This document shows positions 47,730 through 55,786 of a DNA stretch of 64,000 nucleotides, piece after piece. The notes beneath the pieces are model-generated. The model worked only from the letters and a program-made list of their open reading frames with translations. It searched no databases and had not been told where the DNA came from. Made by a program: the position numbers and the translations under genes. The stretch is from a virus: positions 1-64,000 of IMG/VR virus record IMGVR_UViG_3300008050_000037; one strand, 5' to 3'. The stretch's first letter is position 1; each line of letters begins with the position of its first letter.

Positions 47730-48569
47730 TTAAAAATTTTCTTCCTGTATCATAGTTGCGCTTGCGATAACGTAGCCGTAATTCTGCTCATAATCATTTG
47801 AATATATGCCATACGATGCTTTCGTATTTTCGCTAATGCTACTCTTGACTTGTTCTAGTGTAGTCGCAAGAAGTTGAGAGTCAATCTCTAATTGTTTTTC
47901 GCAAAAAGAATAATAAAACTTATATTCGCGCGTGTATTCTAGGGGATAAAATAATTTTCTCTCGCCGGAGTCAACATTCAGAATTCCAAACGTTGATATT
48001 TTGGCTGTCGGAATTGGGTCGGAAAAAGTATTCATTATAGAGTCTATATTATCATAGACATTTGTCATATGAACAGTGTTGACTATTAAATCATTTATTT
48101 TTTCATAATATGTGGTGATCGGTATACCACCTAATATTTTTTCTACCATTGGATTTGAAATAATGAATAGCCTTCTGAAAACGTCGGAGCGCGCATATTG
48201 TTGCAACACTTGAAAGGTGATCTTATCTTGTATTCCCTTCTTGTCCGAGATTAAAGATGCATCTGGTTTTATATAAAGAATATATATATCTCTGCTATTT
48301 AATTGTTCTAAAATTCTCAAAACAGATCCAGAAATTGTTCCGCCGCCGGCGATAATGAACAAGTAGGGAGGTTTCGCATCTTTTAAAAAATATTCCAAAG
48401 AAGGGCAAAACGACTCGTATTCTTCATGTGAGTTTTGCAGTGGTATCTGTTTAAACTTAGACATTTTATGATGGGCTGAGTCAATGCCGTATACATCATA
48501 TTGAGAATGCTGTGAAAAACTTGCAGCAATTCTGCAGCCGGCGTTTCCCAAACCAATTATTGTTTCCAA
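47730..48569 (-). CDS. Tubulin/FtsZ-superfamily GTPase-like protein
   Basis: 279 residues. IIGLGNAGCRIAASF fits the first nucleotide loop and LFIIAGGGTISGSVLRILEQ fits the tubulin signature (GGGTGxG with I-S for G-x). FIISNPMVEKILGGIPITTY follows. Known phage tubulins (PhuZ, TubZ) centre phage nuclei or plasmids. The protein is shorter than PhuZ (about 315) and the signature is degenerate, so GTPase activity and filament formation are open. A simple Rossmann enzyme is the alternative. Confidence 0.65.
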   Translation of the reverse strand: METIIGLGNAGCRIAASFSQHSQYDVYGIDSAHHKMSKFKQIPLQNSHEEYESFCPSLEYFLKDAKPPYLFIIAGGGTISGSVLRILEQLNSRDIYILYIKPDASLISDKKGIQDKITFQVLQQYARSDVFRRLFIISNPMVEKILGGIPITTYYEKINDLIVNTVHMTNVYDNIDSIMNTFSDPIPTAKISTFGILNVDSGERKLFYPLEYTREYKFYYSFCEKQLEIDSQLLATTLEQVKSSISENTKASYGIYSNDYEQNYGYVIASATMIQEENF

Positions 48570-48578
48570 TTTATTTCC

Positions 48579-49187
48579 TTACGAATTTGGGCCCACATCT
48601 TTGACCATGGTTCTTTGCTGGCCGCTAGCTTTAAGTTTGTCTTCTAGAAAGCTTGCTAGTGCCCTATTAAAGTCTGGCATCGGCGCAGTGGGGTCATGGC
48701 GAATAAGCATTTCTGTATAGCGAACTACGTTTTTATAATGATCACTTTTTAGGAACTCTACTTCGGTTTTATTATCTAAAATTCCTAGCAAAGCCGGATC
48801 TACACAAAACATATCAAAAAGTTCTTTAAATTTTCCTTCAGCAGCACTTTCGGGATCCTTTCTTGCTTTCTTTAATATGGCTATGAATATAACGGCGCCG
48901 ATGCCGACAAGGGCTGCTGTACCACCTGATGCAGCTGCGAAGGCGGAGAAGGCCGTGAACTCTCCCAAAGCTGCAGCCATGGTAAAAGCCGTACTGATAG
49001 TGGCAGTGCCATATTTAGCATATTTTGCCTGAACCTCTTTCTTACTCAATTCATTAACGGCAATATCAATCGCCATTACAAGATCTATTGCTTTTCGTAC
49101 ATTGCATGGAGGGAGACTAGCTTCGCTCAATTGAATAAATTCAGAATATCCGCGCCAGCCCTCCATTATGAACTTCATCTCAGCCAT
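48579..49187 (-). CDS. Membrane or virion protein with two helices
   Basis: 202 residues. An N-terminal MEGWRGYSEFIQLSEASLPP segment resembles short N-terminal peptides of marine-phage virion proteins. Two hydrophobic Ala/Gly-rich segments follow (AFTMAAALGEFTAFSAFAAA and GGTAALVGIGAVIFIAIL). A role in the membrane or the virion is inferred. It starts just after the stop of the preceding gene. Confidence 0.6.
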   Translation of the reverse strand: MAEMKFIMEGWRGYSEFIQLSEASLPPCNVRKAIDLVMAIDIAVNELSKKEVQAKYAKYGTATISTAFTMAAALGEFTAFSAFAAASGGTAALVGIGAVIFIAILKKARKDPESAAEGKFKELFDMFCVDPALLGILDNKTEVEFLKSDHYKNVVRYTEMLIRHDPTAPMPDFNRALASFLEDKLKASGQQRTMVKDVGPNS

Positions 49188-49190
49188 GGC

Positions 49191-49502
49191 TCATACCTCG
49201 GTCGAGGTGTCTTCTGGGCCGCTAGCTGGCAATTCAGCTTGTGCCGCTCTTTCTGAGGCGCCTTTCGCCCTTGAGAACAAGTCAACAATGCTTCCTTCGG
49301 GACGTACTAGTTTATGGATTTTTACCAGCAAGTCGGCAATTAACTGAGGATTGTTTTTTCTCTTAAGTACCTCTAGTCTGGTGCTGATAGCGGTAACACC
49401 AATCATAGCTTCGGCAATCTCCTCAGAAAGACTTGCGCCTTCAGAAATACTTTGCACCTCTTCTTTGATTAAGATTCTTAATTTTTCTTTTGTTAATTTC
49501 AT
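49191..49502 (-). CDS. Small protein with TKEKL N-terminal helix
   Basis: 103 residues. MKLTKEKLRILIKEEVQSIS closely resembles both copies of the helix in the protein at 36469. The body is helical (AEAMIGVTAISTRLEVLKRK) with an acidic end. TACTATTTA lies 25-30 bases upstream. The helix may be a targeting peptide for head or core assembly. Confidence 0.6.
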   Translation of the reverse strand: MKLTKEKLRILIKEEVQSISEGASLSEEIAEAMIGVTAISTRLEVLKRKNNPQLIADLLVKIHKLVRPEGSIVDLFSRAKGASERAAQAELPASGPEDTSTEV

Positions 49503-49526
49503 AAACTCACCCCATCAATGTAACAA

Positions 49527-49535
49527 TAAATAGTA
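49527..49535 (-). promoter_or_regulatory. Promoter-like TACTATTTA motif (copy 2)
   Basis: Minus-strand GATACTATTTATTG, before the ATG at 49502. Same core as the words at 27180 and 59362. Confidence 0.5.
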
Positions 49536-49537
49536 TC

Positions 49538-50722
49538 TTATGTTTCAATATACTTCATGTTTCCGAAATCTTTACCCATACTTAAGTTTACTTTAAATTT
49601 ACCTAGCTTGGTATTTTCAAATATTTTTACAAGTTCGGAAAATATTTCTCTATCTTCCTTTTTAAAATCCAATACGATACTATCATGTATACAAAACGCA
49701 ACGTTGCTAGCTCGGTTTTTCAAGGCATCGATAATTTTAATTGTCCTCTCTAAAACCAAATCACTTGTTACGCTCTGTATTACATAGTTTAAGGCGTGAT
49801 GATCATCTGCTTCGATGCTTCTGCCAAAACATGTTTTAACAACGTTGTCGGTGTAATATTTATTTAAAATTTTATCCTTATCGAAGACATTTTCAAGCCT
49901 AGGATTTTTTGCCCTTGGATTATAAAGCCAAGCAAAAACTTTCTTTTTAACCACTTCACGACTTAAAGGTACTTTAAAGACATTCTTTCCTATCCAGGTA
50001 TGGATATCCTCATCCGGCTGCTTGGCGCCTAAAAGACCCAAAAAAGTCCTTAATTCGGCGGCGTTATAATCAAGCTCAATAAAAAAATCATTATTTGGTT
50101 TGATCAAGGAGCGATATTCTTTTCCAAGAGTTAGAATCGGAAAACTATTTTGTGTAGTGGTAAGACGACCTGTCTTTGTACCAAAAATATTATATTCTAT
50201 CTGCGGCTTGGAACTCATTAATTTCTTTTTTAACTTTAAAGACCTGTAATTTGTCTTGCCCTCAAAAATAGAAAAATCTAAATTCAATTTTTGTTTGCTG
50301 ATCTGGCAAATCATCTTTTGTATGCTTAGTAAAAAATTATAATTTTTGGGTTTTTCAAAATTTTCAAAAACGTGCTTTGTTATTTCATTTCTAAGATCAA
50401 AGTGCTCCAGCAAAAATTGCTGTGGTGCAAGATCGTAAAAACACACATCATCTAAATTTATTTTTGCCTCATTGAAAGAGCGCAAGTATGCTTTCATCTT
50501 ATCTAAAGAAGCATTCCAGTCCTCAGAAAGATTCTCTGGACACATATCTTCATACGATTTACCATAACAGTACAGACTAGCATATTCTATGTTATTGTGG
50601 TGCGTATCCTTGCTGTACTTCCAGGTGCCAGTTAATCCTTGGGGCCATTGTTCGCGATAAAATTGTCCATTGGCGTATACCGCAACACACTCTTCTTTAT
50701 AATCTAATTTCTGAAAAATCAA
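49538..50722 (-). CDS. Short family-A DNA polymerase
   Basis: 394 residues. Motif A FIELDYNAAELRTFLGLLG (DYNAAELR), motif B KKKVFAWLYNPRA and motif C FCIHDSIVLDF. Motif C has HDS where HDE is usual; the catalytic Asp is kept. No 3'-5' exonuclease domain is obvious in this protein, and the neighbour at 50719 does not look like an exonuclease. A replicative or repair role beside the DnaE-type enzyme is possible. Length is about half that of bacterial Pol I. Confidence 0.88.
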   Translation of the reverse strand: MIFQKLDYKEECVAVYANGQFYREQWPQGLTGTWKYSKDTHHNNIEYASLYCYGKSYEDMCPENLSEDWNASLDKMKAYLRSFNEAKINLDDVCFYDLAPQQFLLEHFDLRNEITKHVFENFEKPKNYNFLLSIQKMICQISKQKLNLDFSIFEGKTNYRSLKLKKKLMSSKPQIEYNIFGTKTGRLTTTQNSFPILTLGKEYRSLIKPNNDFFIELDYNAAELRTFLGLLGAKQPDEDIHTWIGKNVFKVPLSREVVKKKVFAWLYNPRAKNPRLENVFDKDKILNKYYTDNVVKTCFGRSIEADDHHALNYVIQSVTSDLVLERTIKIIDALKNRASNVAFCIHDSIVLDFKKEDREIFSELVKIFENTKLGKFKVNLSMGKDFGNMKYIET

Positions 50723-52002
50723 AATGTTTTTACGTTAACGTTTAACTCTCTATTGATTCCTTTAATAGTCTTACTCAGACCATGCACTTTATAATACGGA
50801 ATTATATCATTTCGAAATTTTTTATTCATCTCGTAGTCATCAATAAGTTTACGTTCTTCTACCATCCTCAAATAATAGTAGACACGAAGCCAGAAAAGTT
50901 CACCATATTGTTGTGCATAATTGCTAGCCAAGTCGAGTTGTCCCTTAAAGAAGCAATCTTCTGGTTTTCTTGTAATCGTCTTAATTTTTGTTATTTTCTC
51001 AAAGGAATACGTGCTCCACTTTTTACAGGGATCTGCTACGGCCATTGTCGGCCGTTTCAAAACATAATTGTTGTACAACTCTACCATATAATGCCTCAAA
51101 ATAGAAATTTCTACATCATATGCACTTTTGTAAAATCTCTTAAAAGGTTTGTTCATTTTTTCATAACTGTAAGGAACGCCGTACTTAGACATTTTTTGTG
51201 CTATTTTTTTGTTAAGAGTCATATTGGCAACGAGGCGCCATGGCGCATTTTTATCAACAAGAAAACCAAATTGTTCAGCAGTTTTCACATAAAAGTTTAT
51301 ATCAATATCTGATAGGAAGCCACTTTTAATTGTATCATCGGAATAATCTAAATTATGTACATCAACGATTAAACCACTAATTCTAGGATTGCAATGTTTT
51401 GATCTCGTGAATGCAGATAATGTAACAGGAAGTTGTCTTGTTATACTCCGGACAAATTCAACAAATATTCTTACAAAGCTTTCAAGGTTAAGTATTTTTT
51501 TCTGTCTTTGGGGCGTTAAATAAAATTCGTTAAAGGCACTAGATAAATTTTGTAAATAATTCGAATATTCATTACTCAAAGAAACCCATCCTTTTTTAAC
51601 CTCGGGGCTGAAAAATATATTTTCTTTTTTCAATCCTCGTGCGCCGGCTTGTAATTTGTATCTAGAAACATACTCCATCATATCGTTGTAAGCATCAACA
51701 ACAAAAGCTAGCCCAAAAACAGTCTTCTTGGCTGAATATTGTTTTAAATAATGTTCATCTACATAAATCGGATCTCCATTCATATCAACCCTACCGTAGA
51801 GATTTCCACCAAATTTCCAAAAATTAATTTGTTTTGTGTCCTCAAGATAATCAGTCTGAAAGGCAAAATTTTTATAAAAATTTCTTTTTTCAAACGTCTC
51901 TTCTGCAGAAAGAAAATTATTTGCGCCTATGGTGGAGTACTCGTTAAAGCCTTTTCTAGGTTTGAGGTTTTTTTCTACTAGTTTATTTTCTTTATAAGAC
52001 AT
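50719..52002 (-). CDS. Hypothetical protein, 427 residues
   Basis: MSYKENKLVEKNLKPRKGFN, rich in Tyr, Phe and Lys with many short helices and a LSAFTRSKHCNPRISGLIVD segment. It looks like a structural protein rather than an enzyme. It lies between the polymerase and the baseplate genes and overlaps the polymerase start by four bases. I do not recognise a family with confidence. Confidence 0.55.
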   Translation of the reverse strand: MSYKENKLVEKNLKPRKGFNEYSTIGANNFLSAEETFEKRNFYKNFAFQTDYLEDTKQINFWKFGGNLYGRVDMNGDPIYVDEHYLKQYSAKKTVFGLAFVVDAYNDMMEYVSRYKLQAGARGLKKENIFFSPEVKKGWVSLSNEYSNYLQNLSSAFNEFYLTPQRQKKILNLESFVRIFVEFVRSITRQLPVTLSAFTRSKHCNPRISGLIVDVHNLDYSDDTIKSGFLSDIDINFYVKTAEQFGFLVDKNAPWRLVANMTLNKKIAQKMSKYGVPYSYEKMNKPFKRFYKSAYDVEISILRHYMVELYNNYVLKRPTMAVADPCKKWSTYSFEKITKIKTITRKPEDCFFKGQLDLASNYAQQYGELFWLRVYYYLRMVEERKLIDDYEMNKKFRNDIIPYYKVHGLSKTIKGINRELNVNVKTF

Positions 52003-52084
52003 AAATATTTACTCACTTTGTATTTTATTATATGCGTTTGTTTAATGTAGCTACCAAGTTCGATGGCCCTAGAAGCGCTTAAGC

Positions 52085-54646
52085 TCACAGGATGTCGAGG
52101 CCTCCGGGGGGGCTGAGCAGCTCGGACTTGGGGGGAGGCGGAACTTCGGCGCCGGCGTCCTGCTCGCCTTCGGGAGCGAGCAATCCTTGCTTCTCAGTCT
52201 CGGATGGCTTTTTCTCTGTGGCGGATTTCGGCGTAACATTCTCAGTTTTAGGTTCATTGCCGGAAGACGTCCATATGGCAGAAATATTAGTTGTAAAATT
52301 ACCATTCGCTAATGTACTCTCCACTTTGTCTACTTGATAATAGCCGCCTAGGCGTATACGACTAGCTACAGAATTCTGGTCGCGCGGGTCGCCTAGGCCC
52401 AGCGGCCTAGACTGTACATAAATCAACTGTCCAGGTACAAATAAGCTATTACCCACCAATTCAGCATTAAAATTATATATAGATCCTCCACCTAGATCAT
52501 TAGCTATATTATTTGTGCCTATTACTTTCGCTTCACCGAGAAATGGGGCATCATTTTTTTCAAAAGTAAGGCCTTTAATAATGCCAGAATCAGAACCCAG
52601 AGTAAAATAATATATACCTTTTCTTAAATCATCCATTCGTTGGCCGGAGAGCGCACCAGATCTATGTCCTCTCGCGTACAACAACAAAAAATCATATACC
52701 GGTGCGTCTGCAGTTTTTAACCACGCAGCTGAAACTGGCGTGATATCATCCACCTTTACACTTCCGCCGGTGAGGTTCGGCTTAAGACCAGAAAGCTGTA
52801 CGCTCATCGCCTGGGTGTTTATCGAAGTGAAAACCTTACTTTCACTATCAACACACTGCTCTCCCATTGCTGCCGGTAATAACTCTCCTATTAAATCATT
52901 AATTAAGTTCCTTAGCAAATAAGAATCTCTTTGTGGAGAAATCACTTTTTTGACAAACCAGGCTTGAAAAAGGTGCAAAGAAATAGGTATATCTGCAATG
53001 CTGATTGCAGCAGAAATAGAAAGATCACAAGGATTAACGATAGACATTGGTCCAACCAATAATCTTACTTTGGAAACAGGAGATTTCTTATAATCAGAAC
53101 TCTCATTCAGTACGTCATAGCAAGCTTCTAATAAATCACCAAAAAAGAAATACATCACCCTTACTTTTGTAGCGTCTAAGGGGCTTAAGCCAGGTTTTAG
53201 CTTTTTAAGCGCCTCGGTAGCTTTTTGCGAAGATTCCTCTCTAGTCTGATCGTCAACAACCCACTCTGTTGTTCCCTGCTTAGCGATCTGATCAACGGCC
53301 TCATCGACTTCTCCGGACCGAGTGGTCGACGTCACCATCTCCCCCTGGGTGCCCACTATTTTATTGTAGTTTGCAATCAAATCTGCGCAGTTTTTTGCTT
53401 GAGATGATTGGCTTTCGTCTCGAATTTTTTGGCTTCCTTGGGGCCCCTGTCCGGCGACGGCGGCGGCGTGCTGACCGGCGGCGGGGGTTCGGCCGTGTCG
53501 ACCAACTTGTGACAAATCAACATCCATAAAGAAAATCGTTGCGCCCTGGTCGTCCGGATCAAAAAATCTATCTAAAATCTTTCTATAGGTTTTCGCACGA
53601 AGGGTGGAATTAATTCGGTTGCGCGCCTCTTGCTGAGATTTGATGCTCTCATCTATATCTTCGGTGGACGAAGAGTCTGGATTTGTGCCCGGGCTACCGG
53701 GGGACTGGCCGGTTTGTTCTAGGCGTTTTTGTCGGTCGGTTTGCGAGCGCTCCAGGCTAGCGTTGATCTGATCTTGGCGTTTTTTATCTTCAGCATCGGG
53801 AATTAATAGATCAGTTTCCGGGGCGGATAGGGCGCCTTCGACCCACGCGTGATATTCAATCTCTAAGGAAGCAGTACCATCTATTCTAAAATCAAACGTA
53901 TGATTCTTCAAAGTTAAATTTAGAGTAGTCTGTGTGCTGTGCAAAATATCTTTTAAGTTAGTGCTTATGTCCGCTGTATTTGGCCTAGCCCAGCCAACCA
54001 TTAATTTAATACGATAATCCTCTGCATGATATCTAGTTTCATTTCCGCGGCCAGGAGGCCGGACTATCAAATCAGAATAAGTATACTCCTCGCCATCCGG
54101 AGACGTTCTTTTTTTTGTTAAAGACGTAAGATTTTGAAAAAATATTTTGAGTGTACACCTTATATTATTAGAAATCTCAGCCGGCTGTGATGCTAAAAGT
54201 TCAAAATTCACACTCTCGATTCCAACATCTTGGCCTCTGCCGCTCATATCTGCAAAAATAGAAACCGGGGAACTGCCGGCAGTAAAACTCCCTTCACTAA
54301 AAAGAAATTCAACCACCCTATCTTTTTCTGTGGACTCGCCAATTACTTTAAATAATCGTATCATCGGCTGCATATGCGCAAGTTCTTTCGATGTTATTTT
54401 GAACAGTTCTTCGGCGCCGCTAACATTTGTTATCTTGCTTACTAGTTCGTATATATCCCCCGACGGTGGCGTCTTGATTTTAAAAAAATTCTTATAAGCA
54501 CCCACGGGATTATTCACACTAAACTTTGTTCCTCCCCCGGTCAAGCCCATCGATAAATTTCTCATTAAAAAACATTGCGCCTGAAAGCGCGCTTCGTATG
54601 CCGCATCAATATCATTTTCGATCGTCTGTTTGGTGGTTGTTACCAT
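52085..54646 (-). CDS. Large baseplate/tail structural protein candidate
   Basis: 853 residues. Beta-rich segments in the N-terminal and C-terminal thirds (FFQNLTSLTKKRTS, SLQVRLLVGPMSI-like strands, YYQVDKVESTLANGNFTTNI) with a charged helical middle (about 300-350, SLERSQTDRQKRLEQT). The tail is Pro/Gln/Glu-rich. By location after gp53/LysM-like and tail genes it may be a hub or wedge protein. The GC content is higher than nearby genes at its end. The call depends on position. Confidence 0.55.
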   Translation of the reverse strand: MVTTTKQTIENDIDAAYEARFQAQCFLMRNLSMGLTGGGTKFSVNNPVGAYKNFFKIKTPPSGDIYELVSKITNVSGAEELFKITSKELAHMQPMIRLFKVIGESTEKDRVVEFLFSEGSFTAGSSPVSIFADMSGRGQDVGIESVNFELLASQPAEISNNIRCTLKIFFQNLTSLTKKRTSPDGEEYTYSDLIVRPPGRGNETRYHAEDYRIKLMVGWARPNTADISTNLKDILHSTQTTLNLTLKNHTFDFRIDGTASLEIEYHAWVEGALSAPETDLLIPDAEDKKRQDQINASLERSQTDRQKRLEQTGQSPGSPGTNPDSSSTEDIDESIKSQQEARNRINSTLRAKTYRKILDRFFDPDDQGATIFFMDVDLSQVGRHGRTPAAGQHAAAVAGQGPQGSQKIRDESQSSQAKNCADLIANYNKIVGTQGEMVTSTTRSGEVDEAVDQIAKQGTTEWVVDDQTREESSQKATEALKKLKPGLSPLDATKVRVMYFFFGDLLEACYDVLNESSDYKKSPVSKVRLLVGPMSIVNPCDLSISAAISIADIPISLHLFQAWFVKKVISPQRDSYLLRNLINDLIGELLPAAMGEQCVDSESKVFTSINTQAMSVQLSGLKPNLTGGSVKVDDITPVSAAWLKTADAPVYDFLLLYARGHRSGALSGQRMDDLRKGIYYFTLGSDSGIIKGLTFEKNDAPFLGEAKVIGTNNIANDLGGGSIYNFNAELVGNSLFVPGQLIYVQSRPLGLGDPRDQNSVASRIRLGGYYQVDKVESTLANGNFTTNISAIWTSSGNEPKTENVTPKSATEKKPSETEKQGLLAPEGEQDAGAEVPPPPKSELLSPPGGLDIL

Positions 54647-54654
54647 AATTTATT

Positions 54655-54996
54655 TTATGTCTCTAGAACAGACAACGCCTCCTCTAAATTAATAGGTATA
54701 AATATAACATCACCAATCTCGTTAGAAAAATCTCCCGGCCTTTTGTTTATCCAGGCAATCACCCACCAATATCTCGAATCTCCAAACGCTCTAAAAGCTA
54801 ATTTTTCATATCTATCTCCGACTTTCCATATATGCTGTGCCAAGTGAAGTCTGGCAACTTGTGATTGGGTTGGATATACCAGTGTCGGACTTCTATAATG
54901 ATGAATCCCGACAACACCACGAGATTTAAAAAGATCTTTATAAATTTCATTTGTATTTAGGGTCTTGTGTCTTAGCGCATATCTTGAAACTGCCAT
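54655..54996 (-). CDS. Baseplate wedge protein, LysM-like
   Basis: 113 residues with the start at ATG 54996 after AGGAGAAA. VGDRYEKLAFRAFGDSRYWW, then VIAWINKRPGDFSNEIGDVI, resembles a LysM-type repeat found in baseplate proteins (T4 gp53 group and others). The N-terminal part (MAVSRYALRHKTLNTNEIYK) is basic. It sits between tail genes. Confidence 0.75.
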   Translation of the reverse strand: MAVSRYALRHKTLNTNEIYKDLFKSRGVVGIHHYRSPTLVYPTQSQVARLHLAQHIWKVGDRYEKLAFRAFGDSRYWWVIAWINKRPGDFSNEIGDVIFIPINLEEALSVLET

Positions 54997-55009
54997 TTTT
55001 TTCTCCTAT

Positions 55010-55783
55010 TTAATCGTTTGGTGCGGTGTGGGACATCTCAAGGTCGGCCGCATTAGGATCGCCACCAAGCATATTGGACGCCTGGCCGTGGGCGACGGAT
55101 GCCGCGGCACTGTTTGGATCAGAATAATTCTTTGCAGTGTGGGCAGTCGTCATAGACAGTCTACCAGTACCATATGGATAAGTTTCGCCGGGCCCTCTAA
55201 ATACTGAATTATTATATCCCAAAGCGTGGGAGTGCAACACTGTAAACTCACAACTAATTTGTAGTGTTTTTGGAACAAACATCGAGGCTCCTCCACCAAA
55301 TAGACCTCCGCCGCCTTCAGTAAAAAAGCCGGCTTCCAGCTTTGGTTTAAACGAAAATGATTTTATAACACCATAAATAAATTCATCTCCGGACGGGTGT
55401 TGGATTAAATTACCAAAACTTAATTTAAATATAGGCGCCTCCGACAACGTTGCTACGGAGGCGTTTTCATTGTATGTCGGATACATGGAACGAATCATTA
55501 TCTGAGCCATGTCCATATTTACCATTGCTTCTTTGGTACCATATGACGGCGCGTCAAAACTAAAATTAATTGTTCTTTTAGTATTTTGATAGGTCATAAT
55601 TGGATCCATTCGAGCATAAACCTCCTGTTCATTCCATTTAGAATCAAATTTATCTTCATAAGCTGTCAAAAAAGCTTTAAATTCAGCATTTTGTTCATAC
55701 TGTCGTGCATTTTGAAAAATTATTTTTTGGCCCGCTTCAAAAAGAAAATCAGAATTATCTGCACCCTCAAATGTTCCTGCCAT
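55010..55783 (-). CDS. Putative baseplate/tail protein, 257 residues
   Basis: The middle has alternating strand patterns (RTINFSFDAPSYGTKEAMVN, IFKLSFGNLIQHPSGDEFIY, GVIKSFSFKPKLEAG) like a tail-tube-related barrel, followed by a Gly/Ser/Ala-rich tail. It lies between the tape measure and the LysM-like gene. I infer a baseplate or tail-tube initiator role from order and strand pattern; no motif proves it. Confidence 0.6.
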   Translation of the reverse strand: MAGTFEGADNSDFLFEAGQKIIFQNARQYEQNAEFKAFLTAYEDKFDSKWNEQEVYARMDPIMTYQNTKRTINFSFDAPSYGTKEAMVNMDMAQIMIRSMYPTYNENASVATLSEAPIFKLSFGNLIQHPSGDEFIYGVIKSFSFKPKLEAGFFTEGGGGLFGGGASMFVPKTLQISCEFTVLHSHALGYNNSVFRGPGETYPYGTGRLSMTTAHTAKNYSDPNSAAASVAHGQASNMLGGDPNAADLEMSHTAPND

Positions 55784-55786
55784 TTT

